A stretch of DNA of 64,000 nt from Pseudovirgaria hyperparasitica (Eukaryota > Ascomycota > Dothideomycetes > Acrospermales > Acrospermaceae): the NCBI RefSeq assembly GCF_010093815.1, contig NW_022985559.1, forward strand, positions 275,770 through 339,769. Direction: 5' to 3'. Both the position numbers and the translations under genes were made by a program. The notes beneath the pieces were generated by a model. The model was not told where the DNA came from, searched no databases, and worked only from the letters and a program-made list of their open reading frames with translations. Of this stretch, positions 32,575-44,951 are shown piece by piece. Position 1 is the stretch's first letter, and each line of letters begins with the position of its first letter.

Positions 32575-34039
32575 ATGGCTTCGCTGGGGAACGTATGCAG
32601 GCTCTCTGCTCGCTTGACGAGCTCTCAATTGCGCAACAATGTCTCTGCTCGGGGTAGGCTATCAACGGTTCTAGGTCTCGACGATGCATCAGCTAACTGG
32701 TATAGGCTTTCGCACAGCGACAGCAAGCTTTGCAGCGCACAACTTTACTATGCCAGCCATGTCGCCAACTATGACCGAGGGCAACATCAGCAGTTGGAAG
32801 GTCAAAGAAGGTAATGCACCAGCTGCATGTCTCGACGATCATAGATTGACAAATCTCAGGTGATAGTTTCTCCACTGGCGATATTCTACTTGAGATCGAG
32901 ACAGACAAAGCTCAGATGGAGGTCGAAGCGACAGATGACGGTGTCATGGCAAAGATCACTGTGCGATAAGCAGAACTCACCCGCAGCAAAGTCAAGAGCT
33001 AATGAGGCCACAGCAAGGAGACGGCAGTAAGGGTGTAAAGGTTGGAGCTCGTATAGCAGTCCTTGCTGATCCTGACGAGGATCTCTCCTCTCTTGAGATT
33101 CCCGCCGAAGATACGCCCAAGATATCGCAGCCAGGAAAGTCGGAGAAGCCTACCCAACAAGAATCTGCACCCGCGAAAGAGTCGCAACCACAAGAAGCGG
33201 AGCGCAAAACTGAAGTCGGAAACATGCCGTCGAGTGCTGGAGAGCCCAAGCAACAAAGCTACCCTCTCTATCCTTCCGTCCAATTCCTCCTGCATTCCAA
33301 CGGCCTCAGCAATTCTGAAGCCTCCAAGATCCCGGCCACAGGTCCCAACGGCCGCATCCTCAAAGGCGACGTCCTCGCATACTTAGGCCGTATCGAGAAG
33401 TCCTACTCCGCCGAACAGTCCAAACGCATTGCCAAGCTCGGCCACCTCGACCTCTCTAACATCAAGCTCGCCGCGCCGCACGCCCAGAAAGACATCAAGC
33501 CCACCACCAAAGAAGTCCAACCGGTGCCAGAACCCCCAGTCGAACTCTCCCTTCCCATATCCCTCACTGCTGTCCTCGCAACTCAGTCTCGCCTCGAAAA
33601 GACTCTCGGTATTCATCTCCCTACCTCCACATTCGTTGCGCGCGCAATCGACCTCGCAAACTCCGACCTGCCCAACTCACCCAACCGCAAGCCCACCGCC
33701 AACGACCTATTCAATTCCGTGCTTGGTCTCGACAGCCTGAGCCCTCGCACTACTTACGGACATTTCAACCCACAAATCACACCCTATGCGCTCAAGAGCG
33801 CCGGGGCCCCCGCGCAGCCCGTGCCTATGCATAAGAGGAAAACAGATATTTTTGATGAGATCCTCGGTTCAAAGCCAAAGACAAGAAACCTGCCCGCGCC
33901 AGCAACAGCGAGGCCCGTGAAGGAGGCAGTGAATGTGTTTACCGTCAGTGCGAGCAGAGGCGACGAGAAGCGCGCGATGATATTCTTGGAAAGGGTGAAG
34001 ACGGCGTTGGAGGCGGAGCCAGGGACTCTGGTGCTGTAG
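32575..34039 (+). CDS. PDX1: Pyruvate dehydrogenase complex component X (E3-binding protein)
   Basis: Anchors dihydrolipoamide dehydrogenase (E3) to the E2 core of the mitochondrial pyruvate dehydrogenase complex. Four exons, 32575-32653, 32706-32810, 32860-32960 and 33014-34039, encode 436 residues; all phases agree. The order is: mitochondrial presequence (about 1-35), lipoyl domain beginning [18 protein letters not shown] with the lipoylated lysine in IETDKAQME, an acidic/Pro-rich linker, and the peripheral subunit-binding domain ([20 protein letters not shown] followed by [16 protein letters not shown]). The C-terminal part lacks the catalytic acetyltransferase domain of E2 and has no HxxxDG motif, which separates PDX1 from E2. 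The short presequence exon and the start are supported by the well-formed targeting peptide. Confidence 0.92.
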
Positions 34040-34779
34040 GTGGAAGCTTGTAACCTACGAAACAGGCAGGCATGCCTGATGTCTCTGACAGCCGCTTGTA
34101 CAGTACATGTATGCTGTTTTGTTTTCTCTTAGCGATATAGAATTCTGCTTTGAACAAATGGCTATCTGGTAAAATTTTCACCCCTGTCTCTCCAGATGCT
34201 GCATATGCATATGATGCATGTGGAAAGTACTAAATGCGGCGTCCAAAGCGTGGAAGGACACGCAGGTCTCCGCCGAAGCCATGCATGCACGGAGCGCTTG
34301 AGCGAGATGCATAAGCAGGCGTGCCAGACTATCTTCGCAAATGGGGATACTCGTGAAGGGACGTGAAAGGTAAGTGTGTATATAGGAAGACGGCACATCA
34401 AACAATTTGCACACTAAGCTTTGGACAAGGACACAGTCTGGAATCAAAACGCAGTAGACGACCCACGAGCAAAGTGCCCCTCCAAGTTTCACAGGTAGTA
34501 CGGCTCAGAATCATCGATTCGAGCAATGCAAAAGATTTCCACGTTGTTCAAAATCATTCTTCGTTACGCTTTTCTACAAAATGGTATTTTGCCTCTTCAT
34601 TGTCTTATATGAGAGCAAACGCGACGTTCATCAACGCGTGGGTATATGGGTTTATTTAAGTGGAACAACGCGCTGAGGTATACAACAACGCCTCTCATGC
34701 TGCTCATATTCATAATGTTTCTGTTTCGGCAATGCTGGAGCTTCAAGCGCGTCATTACCACGACGGGATTGTAGGGAAG
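34040..34779. other. Convergent intergenic spacer
   Basis: 740 bp between PDX1 and DUF8004 stop codons; short open frames only, nothing recognised. Confidence 0.55.
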
Positions 34780-37772
34780 TCATACTCCTACCATCGACCT
34801 CAGTCCCTCGATCGTCCCTTGACGCCTCAACCCGCGAATACCTTTCCCAGCCCCAAAGACACTAAACATACCCTTCTTCATGTCCGGACTCGGCGGCCCA
34901 TTCTCAAACTCGAACGGCAGAGCCTCACGCCGCGAGTCTTCGCTTGACTCACTAGCCCGCGGCAAAGGAGGTACAGTCATCTGGTCGTTGCGGGGCGTCA
35001 GCTCGTTCTCGGAACTGCCACTTAATAGAGGAATTGTGGTTGTGACCGTCGAGATGGTCGTTTGCACGAAGATACCACTGCCGAGATCCATTTGACTAGG
35101 CAGAGAGGGTGCGCAGGGACCAGCGCGTACTTCGTATGCCGGCTTACGCACGACGGCTGCAGTGTCAAGTGCAGGTTTCGACGCGGTCCTTGAGTGCTGA
35201 GAGGAGGGGAGAGAGTTTTGGGATGAGGGGCGTGAGTCCGATACGTCTGAAGAGAGGGGATGGCGGGTGGACTGCACTGAATATGATGAGTAGTTCGATA
35301 GCTGGGGCGATGGGAGAGGCCCTGTCTGGGATGCGAAGGCTTGGTAGGCTGCAAGCTGTGCTGCGCGACGATCATTTCTACGAAGGGGAACTGCAGGGGG
35401 GGTTGCATCATCGTCGTTATCAAGGTCGTCGAACTCGTCCGGCTCGTCAGTTGGGATGGGCTGTGGCTTGTGAATCGGTGAAGAGAGGTCGAGCTTCTTC
35501 ATGCGTGATAGGGCGGCCTGGATCTTCGCAGAACCCCGAAGGATAGAAGGAGTTGATATTACAACTTCTTTCTCTTCTGAAGTCTGAAGCGAGGAGTAGT
35601 CGCAGGTATGGTTGGATGATGATGAAGAAAGTAGCGCTTTTGGTGTGGCTTCCTGAGGCGAAGTTTCTTGTGACCTGATGCGACGGTCATCAGGACTACT
35701 TGTGCTATGACAGCGTATAGACACTAAAGAGCTCGCAGGTGATGCTGCAACAAACTCGTCGGAGAACGTTGGGGAAGATGCGTATGAAGACTTGCACGAT
35801 GAGTTAGAAGCAGAAGATCGGATATCGACGATATCGTGCTCTTCAAGACTTCCAAGTGTGTCAAAAGTCGGCGTATATACTGTGCTATCCTGCTGTTTCG
35901 AGCCCGAGGGGTCTAATCGCACAGCAGAGGATGCCACTTCGTCGGAGATTTTTGCAGAAGCGCGAGGAGTTGATTCATCCAAGGGAGGCAGTATTGACTG
36001 TGCAGTTATGTCATCGCGCAGAGAAATGGACAAGAGACGTCTTCGTTCTAAAATTGCGGGATTGTTTTGGGATCTGTCTGCAGGAGTAGCCTTGGCCAAC
36101 AATTCGTCCGATACAGTTGGAGTCAAAGTAGTATTAGACGTAGACATTCCGGGCCTACTTCCCTCACCGCTATCGGAGTCACTCATGCCAGCGTTCGATC
36201 TTATGGGCGGCAATACGTCATCAGACGATGGTGTGTTCATCGTGCCCTTCGACGACGACTTTGAGTTCCAGTTATTTTCCATGATAGATAGCGGTGATAA
36301 CGGGCTTGATGGCAAAGATTGCCTGCTTCCCAATTGCCATGAAGGAGTCGGACACACTAAACAGCAAAGAGAATAGCCGACACCTTTGGTGTTGCGGACC
36401 TCAGGCGGCGCCCGAATAGCATGAATGAGCATCTGCAGTATGCCATAAGTAAGGAGCCACCGAACCTTACGAGCGTCGGCGGATGAAATACGCTCCTCGC
36501 TACGCTCACAGCACTCCTTTTCAAAGTACATGTACTCGCGTACGAATGCATTGGAGGTAGCCTCGCGATTTATTGAATTAGTCGCTGCTATCAGAGCCCG
36601 CAACTGTGCGGCTCGCTCTTCGGCTTTGTTCTTCCTACTACCAAGTCCTATTAAATTACGACGTCCGCCCAATGATGATTCTCGCGGAATTTCTGGTAAC
36701 AACGGTAGCGGGTGCGGAAGGGGCTCGTATCGATTGCGAGAATTGAAAGCCTGAACGTTTTCCAAGACACAAACGCCTCCATTGCTTGGGTGCAGCAATG
36801 CTTGAGACTCAGTTGATTCAGTGTCTACCAGGTAGTCGTATAGGTTCCGGAAGTCGAAGTACATAGATGTGTAGAGTTCCTTGTTGAAAGCTTGCAGACT
36901 CACGGGGGGCCAGTATCCATACCTCCGCACGTAATAAGCGTGGAGGAAAGACCGAAACCGGTCTAGATGGTCTCGGGCCGCTGTAGATAGGCCCAAGTTG
37001 TAGGGTGATATGTCTTCTTCTAGGAAGGATCCCATGGCTTCTTCGACGCGCTCGAGATGCACCTTGACCTCGAGGGAGGTTTTCATGATTTGAGACTTGG
37101 TGGCTTGACTGACTAGAGCAAACTCCTCGCTGAGATCCAATTCTTCGTTCATACCAACGCAGTGTGCGAATGCATCGATCCACATGTCTTGGATCTGGAA
37201 CTCTTCCGAGTAGTAGAGTATAGCCAGCGCGTGATCGGGGCAATGAGCAAAGCTCATATATCCCATAGTTCGAGCATAACCCCTCAGTTCATCAAAGATG
37301 TCAACATCAGCATCACGATAGAGTGCTAGTCGAGCTTGAAGATCGGCAAGGGACTTTCCAAGATTGGTGCCAACCAAGGGTCTGCCGAACAAAAAAGCAA
37401 AGAAGTTTCGAGTCGTAATATGATATTGGAAAGCGCTTTTTCGCGAGTAATGGCTAGGGGCTGGGAGATAGAGAGACCACTGCTGAATAGTGCCGTCTTC
37501 GGACGGCTCTGCGACAACTTGCTCATTTAGAGGGGTACATCGTGCAAGATCGAGGGCTGCTCTGGGAATGCGTATGGCAGGGCCTCTTTTGGACTGTCCT
37601 TGGGCGTACAAATGAACAAAGCAGTTGCCTTGAGAATGCCACAGTTCCTTGTCCTGCGTGGTTGTGAACAAAGGCGGTGTAGAGAGATTATTGATCGGGA
37701 ACTCACCTTTCTAAGGCCATCCCACGTAACAGTACTGCGCGAACGGCCGTCGTATCGTTTCACCGTCGGCAT
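34780..37772 (-). CDS. DUF8004 domain protein
   Basis: Large fungal protein of unknown function. Exons reading leftward, 37772-37707 and 37653-34780, give 979 residues if translation starts at MPTVKRYDG; in-frame ATGs at 37829 and further upstream are alternatives, so the N-terminus is uncertain. The intron at 37654-37706 joins WDGLRK to DKELWHSQGNCFVHLY, a combination typical of the conserved core. The core (about residues 20-440) includes ITTRNFFAFLFGRPLVG and a YFDFRNLYDYLVD segment. It ends at an ML-IHAIRAPPEVR stretch, where a cysteine-containing hydrophobic patch follows. The rest (about 470-979) is Ser/Pro-rich and probably disordered, a candidate phosphorylation target. No signal peptide or clear membrane segments. 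Confidence 0.75.
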
Positions 37773-40700
37773 GATTGTAGGATTTCTGGCAGTCAAGATG
37801 TGTGGGGGAGGACACATTAAGACTGGCATCACAGCCCGTTTGCGAGTGTCGGAATGCATGTCAATACGTCGGGTTCCTGGTGGAGCCGTTACCCAACGGC
37901 ACGCATCAGATGTGTGCGAAACAGTCTGTCCTGAAGCTCGTGCACTTGCAAGGGACGCAAGGGACGCAAGGGACACAAAGGGAGCTGTTAGCGGCATTCC
38001 GGGATTAACAGTATTATGGATGGATCCTTGTATAATATGTTGGAGAAGCCCGGGAACGGATGTTCTACGATCGTCGAGTAAACTCCCACTTTGAGGGTTA
38101 GCTCTGAACGAAAATAGTCTTTGCGGTGAGATTATTGTCGAGCCGAGGATCACAGCCAACAATGATGGCGACAATGAGCCTTTCAATACAGGCGTGTTAT
38201 TATGCCCCGGCTGGACTTGAACTTAGATACTACTGTTGGAGTCGAGACTTTGTTGGTCTTTCTCTCGGAGGTTCTTCCGCTGCGGCGAATCAGTTTTGTT
38301 GTACAGAGATGGAACCGTGGTAGCAAAGCATGATTACGCCCTCGAAATTGCGGAGAGACTTGGTTGTGTCAGGCAGCTGCTCATTGCAGAAGTGGAGCGT
38401 TGAAGCGGGTCGATGCGGCGTGAGACAGCGGGATGTAAGTGTAGATGTCTGCTAGAATCGTGTCTTGTTTCTTCCTTGCGCAATCGCAAAAGGAGGCATG
38501 AAGTTTTTAAGAACCGAACAATTACGCCTCTGATATCGAGCGCTCCTCCCTGGTTGCTTGCCCCCTGGCGGAAGGCTACATTAGGGAATGTGAGGGGAGT
38601 AAAGGGGAGCAGAGGACAGTCTGTGGGCCGAGCCACGAGCAATGCAGACTAGAGGCTGTGGCGCACTCAATGGCTGCCGCTTGTTGGCTTGATGGCGAGA
38701 CGAAGAAGCAGTGGATTGGCCGAGAGGTGTAAATCTGGCTACCTTAAGTTAGGAACAAACGCGTGAGGTCTCACCATCACTGGCATAACCATTGCAAGGG
38801 GTGTGGGCGCGCACGCAGAATCTGGAACCATTTGTGGACCTTACCGACGGACAAGGCTTGAGCAGCCGTCAAGCTGAGGAAACCCGAGGGCCAGAACTCA
38901 AGAGCTCTCATCTCGACGGCACTTTTGGTCACCCAAGACAGGACTCCAACTCGTCAGCCTGAGAGTATGCAACCTTTATCACAACGCCATCTATCAGATG
39001 TCTTGAGCCAACAGTATCAGTACGGCGTTGACAAGCGATGTGTGAGCTTGGGAGGCCACCCTTGCGACAGCAACAAAGGAACGAAGACGTGCCGATGACG
39101 ATGAATCAAGGGATGGAATGCGAACTGGGAATTACTCCGAGATGTTGGACCTGGGAAGCCGGTCCTGATGCAACAACATATATCGACCTGAGTAGGTATT
39201 AGGACGCGGTGGCGGGCGCGGCAGTGAAATCCTTCCAGACAGTGTCCGGCACTGCCTGCGCATCTGCGGACCACGATGTTCCTGGTGTTTGTTCTGGAAG
39301 TATACCGTTACAGTTGGAGTTGGCATCATGACACGACTCAGCAGTGGGCATCATTGCATCAATAATGAAGGGTCCGTGACGCAGTGACAGTAGCAGTGAT
39401 TCAGTGACAGTGACAGACGATGAACTGACCTCTGTGATTATTGACAGTGTGCGTTCTAGGCTGCATCGGTGCATCCTGCCATCCGATCAGTCAGCCGCAT
39501 CTGCCCACTCTCACCGCCCGCTCACTAGAGACACAACATTCTACAGGTAATTATTAATCAATTAATTAATTAGCCTTCACATCTCAATACCACTCCTGAG
39601 TCCTGACGCCGCAATGCTGCATCTGCAATTTTTCACTCATCTGTCCAGGGCTATCTATTCTTAGCCCTTGGCCCAGGCATGTGCCTTACCGTGCATTGAC
39701 GGTATGTGCGCCGGTATTCCTACGCTTGGTGTCTTATCTATCCATCCTGTCGTCAGCATAGCCAACTCCATTGTGTCTCATCTTTAGAATCAATCATTGT
39801 TGTCGAGGTCTATTGCAGCGCCGAGAAAGCTGCTCCGCTATGCATGGAAGTCCAAGCTATCAAGCGTACCATACCACACCATGCGAAACATACAATCAGA
39901 TAATGTCAGAAATGCCTCATGCGACCTGACCTTCTCACGTCAACCGAGACACATTATTGGTGTTTTTACCTCGCAGCCCTCTTGCCATCAGTGGACATCA
40001 TTGAGCATCGCATTTCAGTACTTGTCTAATATCTCCTTTATCCTTCTGATTCTCTACTTGGAAGAGTGACTACTTCGTGAGAGACAGTCGCGCAGTCATC
40101 GTAGGGTGTAAATCTCGGCGACTATAGCCAGACTGGTCATGGAACTCCGCCATGCGCTGTATCTATCAGGCAATCCTTTTGTGATATATATATATATATA
40201 CCTTGTCGGATCCCATATACTTCAGGTGTATTAAATGGCGCAAGACTCTTGTCATTACCTTGCATCGATATCAGTATTCGAACCTATCCACTTATGGAAC
40301 AAAGGACACAACGCGACCATTATCAATTCGCGAGGTCAAGGTCGCAGGCGACAAACTTGGAAGCCAATAACCACAACATTACTAACATGTCCAAACAGAT
40401 CGGCTGAGGCTCAGGAGCAAACTTCATCCTCGGCTATGCGACCGAATGCTATTGTACTTAGTGGTGTGTCACGTACCAAAGTCCCCCAACGAACTCTATA
40501 CAAGATCTGCCACTTCCTCTGGTGCATTCTTGAATGCTTGTCGCAGCATGACAAAAGTTGAAAGTCCCATTGGTTCCCTCGCCAGACTACGTCACGTAGC
40601 GGGGCAATCGACTGGACCTAATTCGAAAGAGCTTGTTCTTCGAACGACCTATTTCCTCTTGCCAACCTATAGATCTGCCCACGAGACAAATAGTATAGCT

Positions 40701-40892
40701 TCCACATGCTTTCGGCTTACTTAGTATACGTCATAAGCGTTAGGGACCAATGTACCAACTAGTCTGATGCGCTGAGAGAAGTTGCACTTCCCGAGGCGCT
40801 TCGTATGGAGTATGGCACGATGTAGAGCTTAAAGATTGGGTCAAGTCACCCTTTCTAGACCAAGCCTTCATAAGATTAACAAATTTTTACAA
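37773..40892. other. Long intergenic stretch
   Basis: About 3.1 kb between divergent genes. It includes the DUF8004 promoter, a 9-bp triplicate (37948-37974), a CAGTGACAG-rich run near 39380-39416, an AATTAATT run near 39548-39573 and a (TA)n tract (about 40184-40200). Several short frames (for example 39199-39474 minus) are featureless. No gene is supported. Confidence 0.55.
37948..37974 (+). repeat. Three copies of a 9-bp unit GCAAGGGAC
   Basis: Perfect tandem triplet about 180 bp upstream of the favoured DUF8004 start. If the upstream ATGs are used it would lie in coding sequence in frame. Confidence 0.9.
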
Positions 40893-42474
40893 ATGGTCAT
40901 GGACCACTATAGGAATAGGAATATCGTGCTGACTTGGGCACTTCTTGCGGCTGCTGTATCAGCAATCGGGGCTAGCTACCCAACAAGACCACAGGACTTA
41001 ACTACTCCTGTACAACAACGGATTGCAATCAGTGCACCACATGGTGAGCGGGATTCAGCCTTATGTTTCCTGGCTATCCTCCCCAGCAGATATGCTGACT
41101 TCCACAGCCGTATCGATTGGCTGGAACACATATCAGAAACTTGACAGGCCATGTGTCAATTATGGTACTACTGCTACCAATCTCACCAAACAGACCTGCT
41201 CCAGCAACTCCATAACATATCCCACGTCTAGAACATATTCCAATGCTGTGACACTGACCGACCTTTCGGCGGCGACGACTTACTACTATAAGATCGTGTC
41301 CACCAACTCCACCGTGGACCACTTCTTCAGCCCCCGGGTCGCCGGTGACTGTTCCTCTTTCACCATGAACACTATCATCGATCTTGGCGTCTACGGTGTT
41401 GATGGATACACCATCGACATGGACGAAACCAAACGCGATATCATCCCGAACATCCAACCCTCCCTCAACCACACAACCATCGGCCGTCTCGCTACCACCA
41501 TTAACGACTATGAAGTCATCCTCCACCCCGGCGACTTCGCCTACGCCGACGACTGGTACCTCAAGCCCAAAAACATTTTCGACGGTCAAAATGCCTATGA
41601 GGCCATAATCGAGCAATTCTACGACCAACTGGCTCCGATTGCGGCCCGCAAGCCGTACATGGCAAGCCCAGGCAACCATGAGGCCGCATGTCAGGAACTC
41701 CCGCACACGACTGAGCTCTGCCCCGAAGGCCAGAAGAACTTCACCGATTTCATGAATCGCTTCGGTGCTACCATGCCCTTTGCGTTCTCCTCCACCTCGA
41801 GCGACGAGACCGCGCGAGTTGACGCGAACATAGCCAAACAACTCTCTAATCCCCCGTTTTGGTATTCCTTCGAGTATGGCATGGTGCACGTCACAATGCT
41901 CGACACAGAAACAGATTTCCCGAGCGCACCGGACGGGCCGGGTGGTAGCGCCGGCCTGAACGGTGGACCCTTCGGAGCACCGAATCAGCAGCTGGATTTC
42001 CTGGCGGCAGATCTGGCGAGCGTGGATCGCGGTGTGACACCGTGGGTTGTGGTTGCGGGGCATCGGCCATGGTACTCGACAGGCGATACTGGGTCTCGAT
42101 GTGCGCCATGCCAGGCTGCCTTCGAGCCACTGCTTTACAAGTACGGCGTTGATATAGCGGTTTTCGGCCACGTGCATAATTCACAACGTTTTCTGCCGTT
42201 GTATAATGGAACGGTGGATCCGAAGGGGATGAGTAATCCAGTGGCGCCGATGTATATTGTAAGTGGTGGCACGGGGAATATAGAGGGCTTGAGCAAGGTG
42301 GGGAGTAATTACACGGGGAATGTGTTTGCGTATGCGGAAGATTTCAGCTACGGTCAATTGGAGTTTGTGGATAGAGAGAGGTTGAAAGTGAGATTTCTGA
42401 GGAGTGAGACGGGGGAGGTATTGGATGAGAGTCTGCTCGTCAAGGATCATACAGAAAGATTTATACGGCACTAG
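40893..42474 (+). CDS. Secreted purple acid phosphatase
   Basis: Metallophosphatase with a dinuclear metal centre that releases phosphate from organic esters outside the cell. Exons 40893-41043 and 41108-42474 encode 505 residues; the intron is 64 bp. The N-terminus has a hydrophobic signal sequence (LTWALLAAAVSAIGA). A fibronectin-like N-terminal domain follows (AVSIGWNTYQKL to about residue 120). The metallophosphatase motifs appear in order: DLG, GDFAYADDWY, GNHE, VVAGHRPWY and GHVHNSQR. Many NxS/T sites fit a secreted glycoprotein. A long frame on the opposite strand is a shadow. An alternative start six bases downstream (40899) changes nothing. Expression could be phosphate-regulated, but I identified no specific site. 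Confidence 0.92.
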
Positions 42475-42814
42475 GTGGCACTGGTAGAGGATGTATGCTG
42501 CAATTGAATTGGAATTCTCATGTGCTTAAATCTCATATAGTCATCGATCCAATTTGATCAAGAATCTATGGTCTCAGCACTCTCTGTCACGCTTTGATTA
42601 AGGTTCGTAGTCTCATTTGGGAATGGCATTGAGTTGAGCTTAAACACTGTGAACATATAATCCGAAATTTACTCCAGTCTTGTACTATCGCTTGCATGCA
42701 AAATATGATTTTGGATCGAGCGGCCAGTTATAATATAACGTCGTTCCTCAACGTAACATGGACATTATTAGATTGACCAAGGTAAGATCAAATAGGGATT
42801 ATGTAAGGGGCTCT
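42475..42814. other. Convergent spacer
   Basis: 340 bp of AT-rich sequence between two stop codons; nothing seen. Confidence 0.6.
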
Positions 42815-44593
42815 CTACTTCTGCCCTGTATTCTGTCTTTTGGGTGGAGGTAAGTCCAGACTGCTGTCAGACTCGGGTGATGTAGACTTGTTGTTGTTGC
42901 CTGAGAATTCAATCTCGAGAAACCTCTCCCATTCCTTTTGATGCTCTGAGTGACACTCGCATACTTCATTCTCATTGTTCAGAAGGTCGTCCGCTCGAGG
43001 GAATTCCTGTTTGACCAAGAACCTTTCCAGCAGATCTTGCAAATTCTGACAATCCTGATGCTCAGGAGGCACTAGTTCAACTCCGTCACTCTGGAGTTTA
43101 AGTTGTCCCCACTTTGGTTCGCTGTACCCATAAAGGAAAAGAATGAAGGTATCCGTAATATATATTGGACTGATCCCGCCTGGGACGTGATCATTCTTTT
43201 GGAGACCAAACCTTTTCCCGAACTCTTTGTAAGTAAGCCAAAGACAACGATTTCCATGTATGTCCACCGCCGCATTGATCATGCGGTCTTCTGGAACAAC
43301 TGGGGATGACGGGCGGTATCTCATACTGAGGGTAGCCGAGCTAGGTTCAGCCGGAGAGCCTTCAAGGAGAGGAGTCCTTACTCCCTCGTACCAACGTTCA
43401 TCGAAATGAGGCGCCTCGATTATGTGCTCGTGCCTTGACTCCTTGTAATGGTTTTCAAGCATGCTCACAGACGAATTACCCACAGAAATCCACCAAGCCC
43501 TGATGTCTTTCCGTAGTTCTGCGCGATTTTCCGGTTTCCCGAGGAAGTTCGATAGACGGGGATCACGTCCTGATCGAGAATCTTTCGGACGACTGACGGA
43601 CCTTGTACTGCTCCCGACCTTCTCTTTCAAATAATGTGCCAACGACAAATAGACCCATCGCTTCTCGCCGACGAGAGCTAGGACTTGCCTGGTTGTGTAC
43701 ATAATTGACGGCTTTTCTTCGATGTCCTCTTGGACCTCCTGATATCCAAGTAAGGCCTTCATAGCCTCATATGAGAATGTAAGTCTGCGTTGATCATTTC
43801 GACGATCAGGCAGCCAATAAGTGATCGACTCGATGTCCGCTTTATCAGAATTTATCTTAGATTCGAAATTCCGCGTGAAGACAAATCTACTCTCCGCATG
43901 GTATAGGGAGTTTAACAGTCCATCATCTGTCCTTCCACCGAGCCCCCGGTCGCGGATGATGAAGCGTAATGCATCTTTGCTACTCTTGTTATCTTCGATG
44001 GAGACGAGAGCTTGCTGAGGCGTATTCAGGTCCGGACGTCGAAGACTAGTCGTAAGCCAGGCTATATGTTGGAATGCGTGGAGAGCTTCACTAGGCTTTG
44101 CTTTGAATTTGAACGACTGAGACGATCTTATGACTCCACCCTCTTCAAGTTCAGTGGTCATTATGTCCATCTTGATACTACTCTGTGGCGCAGTTACTGG
44201 TCTCTTGGGACATCCAACTGCATGCCTGAGTCGATCTTCGATAGCAATAACAGCGTTGAGACCCTTGACTTTGGTAGTAGGCCAGACTGCCTCAAAGTAT
44301 TCGTTGATAGTGGAGGCGCGGGATGTCGCATGATCGCTAACCACGCAGAGGAAGGAGCCTACATCCACCATCTTGTACTTGTCATCATCACTGGTTCTAT
44401 CACTGATAGATGCATTGATGGACGCTTTTAACTCGTCGAAACCGAATTGTGCAGTGATTTCTACGTCGCATTCAAGATCGTTAGCGGGATTGGGCATCAC
44501 ACTCAATGCCAACTTAAAGACTTCCTCAATTTTCGCCTTGGGATTGATGTCATAACTCTCACCAAATTCTGTAGTAGCTAGAGCCTGAGACAT
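42815..44593 (-). CDS. Hypothetical protein, 592 residues, unrecognised
   Basis: A single intronless frame of 592 residues, far too long to be chance, beginning MSQALATTEFGESYDINPK. I recognise no family. It is polar throughout with no signal peptide or membrane segment, so probably cytosolic or nuclear. Visible features are an acidic N-terminal 100 residues, a basic Ser/Arg stretch (SSTRSVSRPKDSRSGRDPR, about 330-350), a Cys/His-containing segment (NEVCECHSEHQKEWE, about 545) and a Ser/Pro-rich tail ending in KRQNTGQK. The order of charged and hydrophobic residues suggests several folded units in the first 330 residues. Its neighbours give no clue. It could be a lineage-specific gene or part of an accessory protein family. 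Confidence 0.7.
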   Translation of the reverse strand: MSQALATTEFGESYDINPKAKIEEVFKLALSVMPNPANDLECDVEITAQFGFDELKASINASISDRTSDDDKYKMVDVGSFLCVVSDHATSRASTINEYFEAVWPTTKVKGLNAVIAIEDRLRHAVGCPKRPVTAPQSSIKMDIMTTELEEGGVIRSSQSFKFKAKPSEALHAFQHIAWLTTSLRRPDLNTPQQALVSIEDNKSSKDALRFIIRDRGLGGRTDDGLLNSLYHAESRFVFTRNFESKINSDKADIESITYWLPDRRNDQRRLTFSYEAMKALLGYQEVQEDIEEKPSIMYTTRQVLALVGEKRWVYLSLAHYLKEKVGSSTRSVSRPKDSRSGRDPRLSNFLGKPENRAELRKDIRAWWISVGNSSVSMLENHYKESRHEHIIEAPHFDERWYEGVRTPLLEGSPAEPSSATLSMRYRPSSPVVPEDRMINAAVDIHGNRCLWLTYKEFGKRFGLQKNDHVPGGISPIYITDTFILFLYGYSEPKWGQLKLQSDGVELVPPEHQDCQNLQDLLERFLVKQEFPRADDLLNNENEVCECHSEHQKEWERFLEIEFSGNNNKSTSPESDSSLDLPPPKRQNTGQK

Positions 44594-44951
44594 TTCTTTG
44601 AAGACATCGATCGGGTGATGGGCAAAGAATATTCAGTGGGGAGTGTCTATAGAGTGAAGAGTGTGTATAGCAGTAAGTACGCAAGACATGGACGCTTAAA
44701 GTAGCTCAACAATGTAAGTTGGGAGTGAGGCTAAACTGCGTCTTTGTTTAACATTGCGCGCTCGAAACAATACAAGGAACTGGTAGCTTTCACAAAGAGC
44801 CGGTCGAACGCTACAGGAAACAAGGCAATGAACGCCAGAGTGGGCCTTTGTTTCGAAATCAAGATTTCCCAAGAGGTTCATCAGGCCTTGCAAGAGTATT
44901 GTAACGCAAGACAGGAATACCGATACATTCAGTAAGCAGGTAATACAGGCG

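Noticed and set aside
41074-42177. 367-codon minus-strand frame opposite the acid phosphatase
   Set aside because: Long, but antisense to a gene with all catalytic motifs; explained by codon composition.
43821-44431. Plus-strand frames opposite the 592-residue orphan
   Set aside because: No features of their own, while the minus frame is uninterrupted over 1.8 kb.
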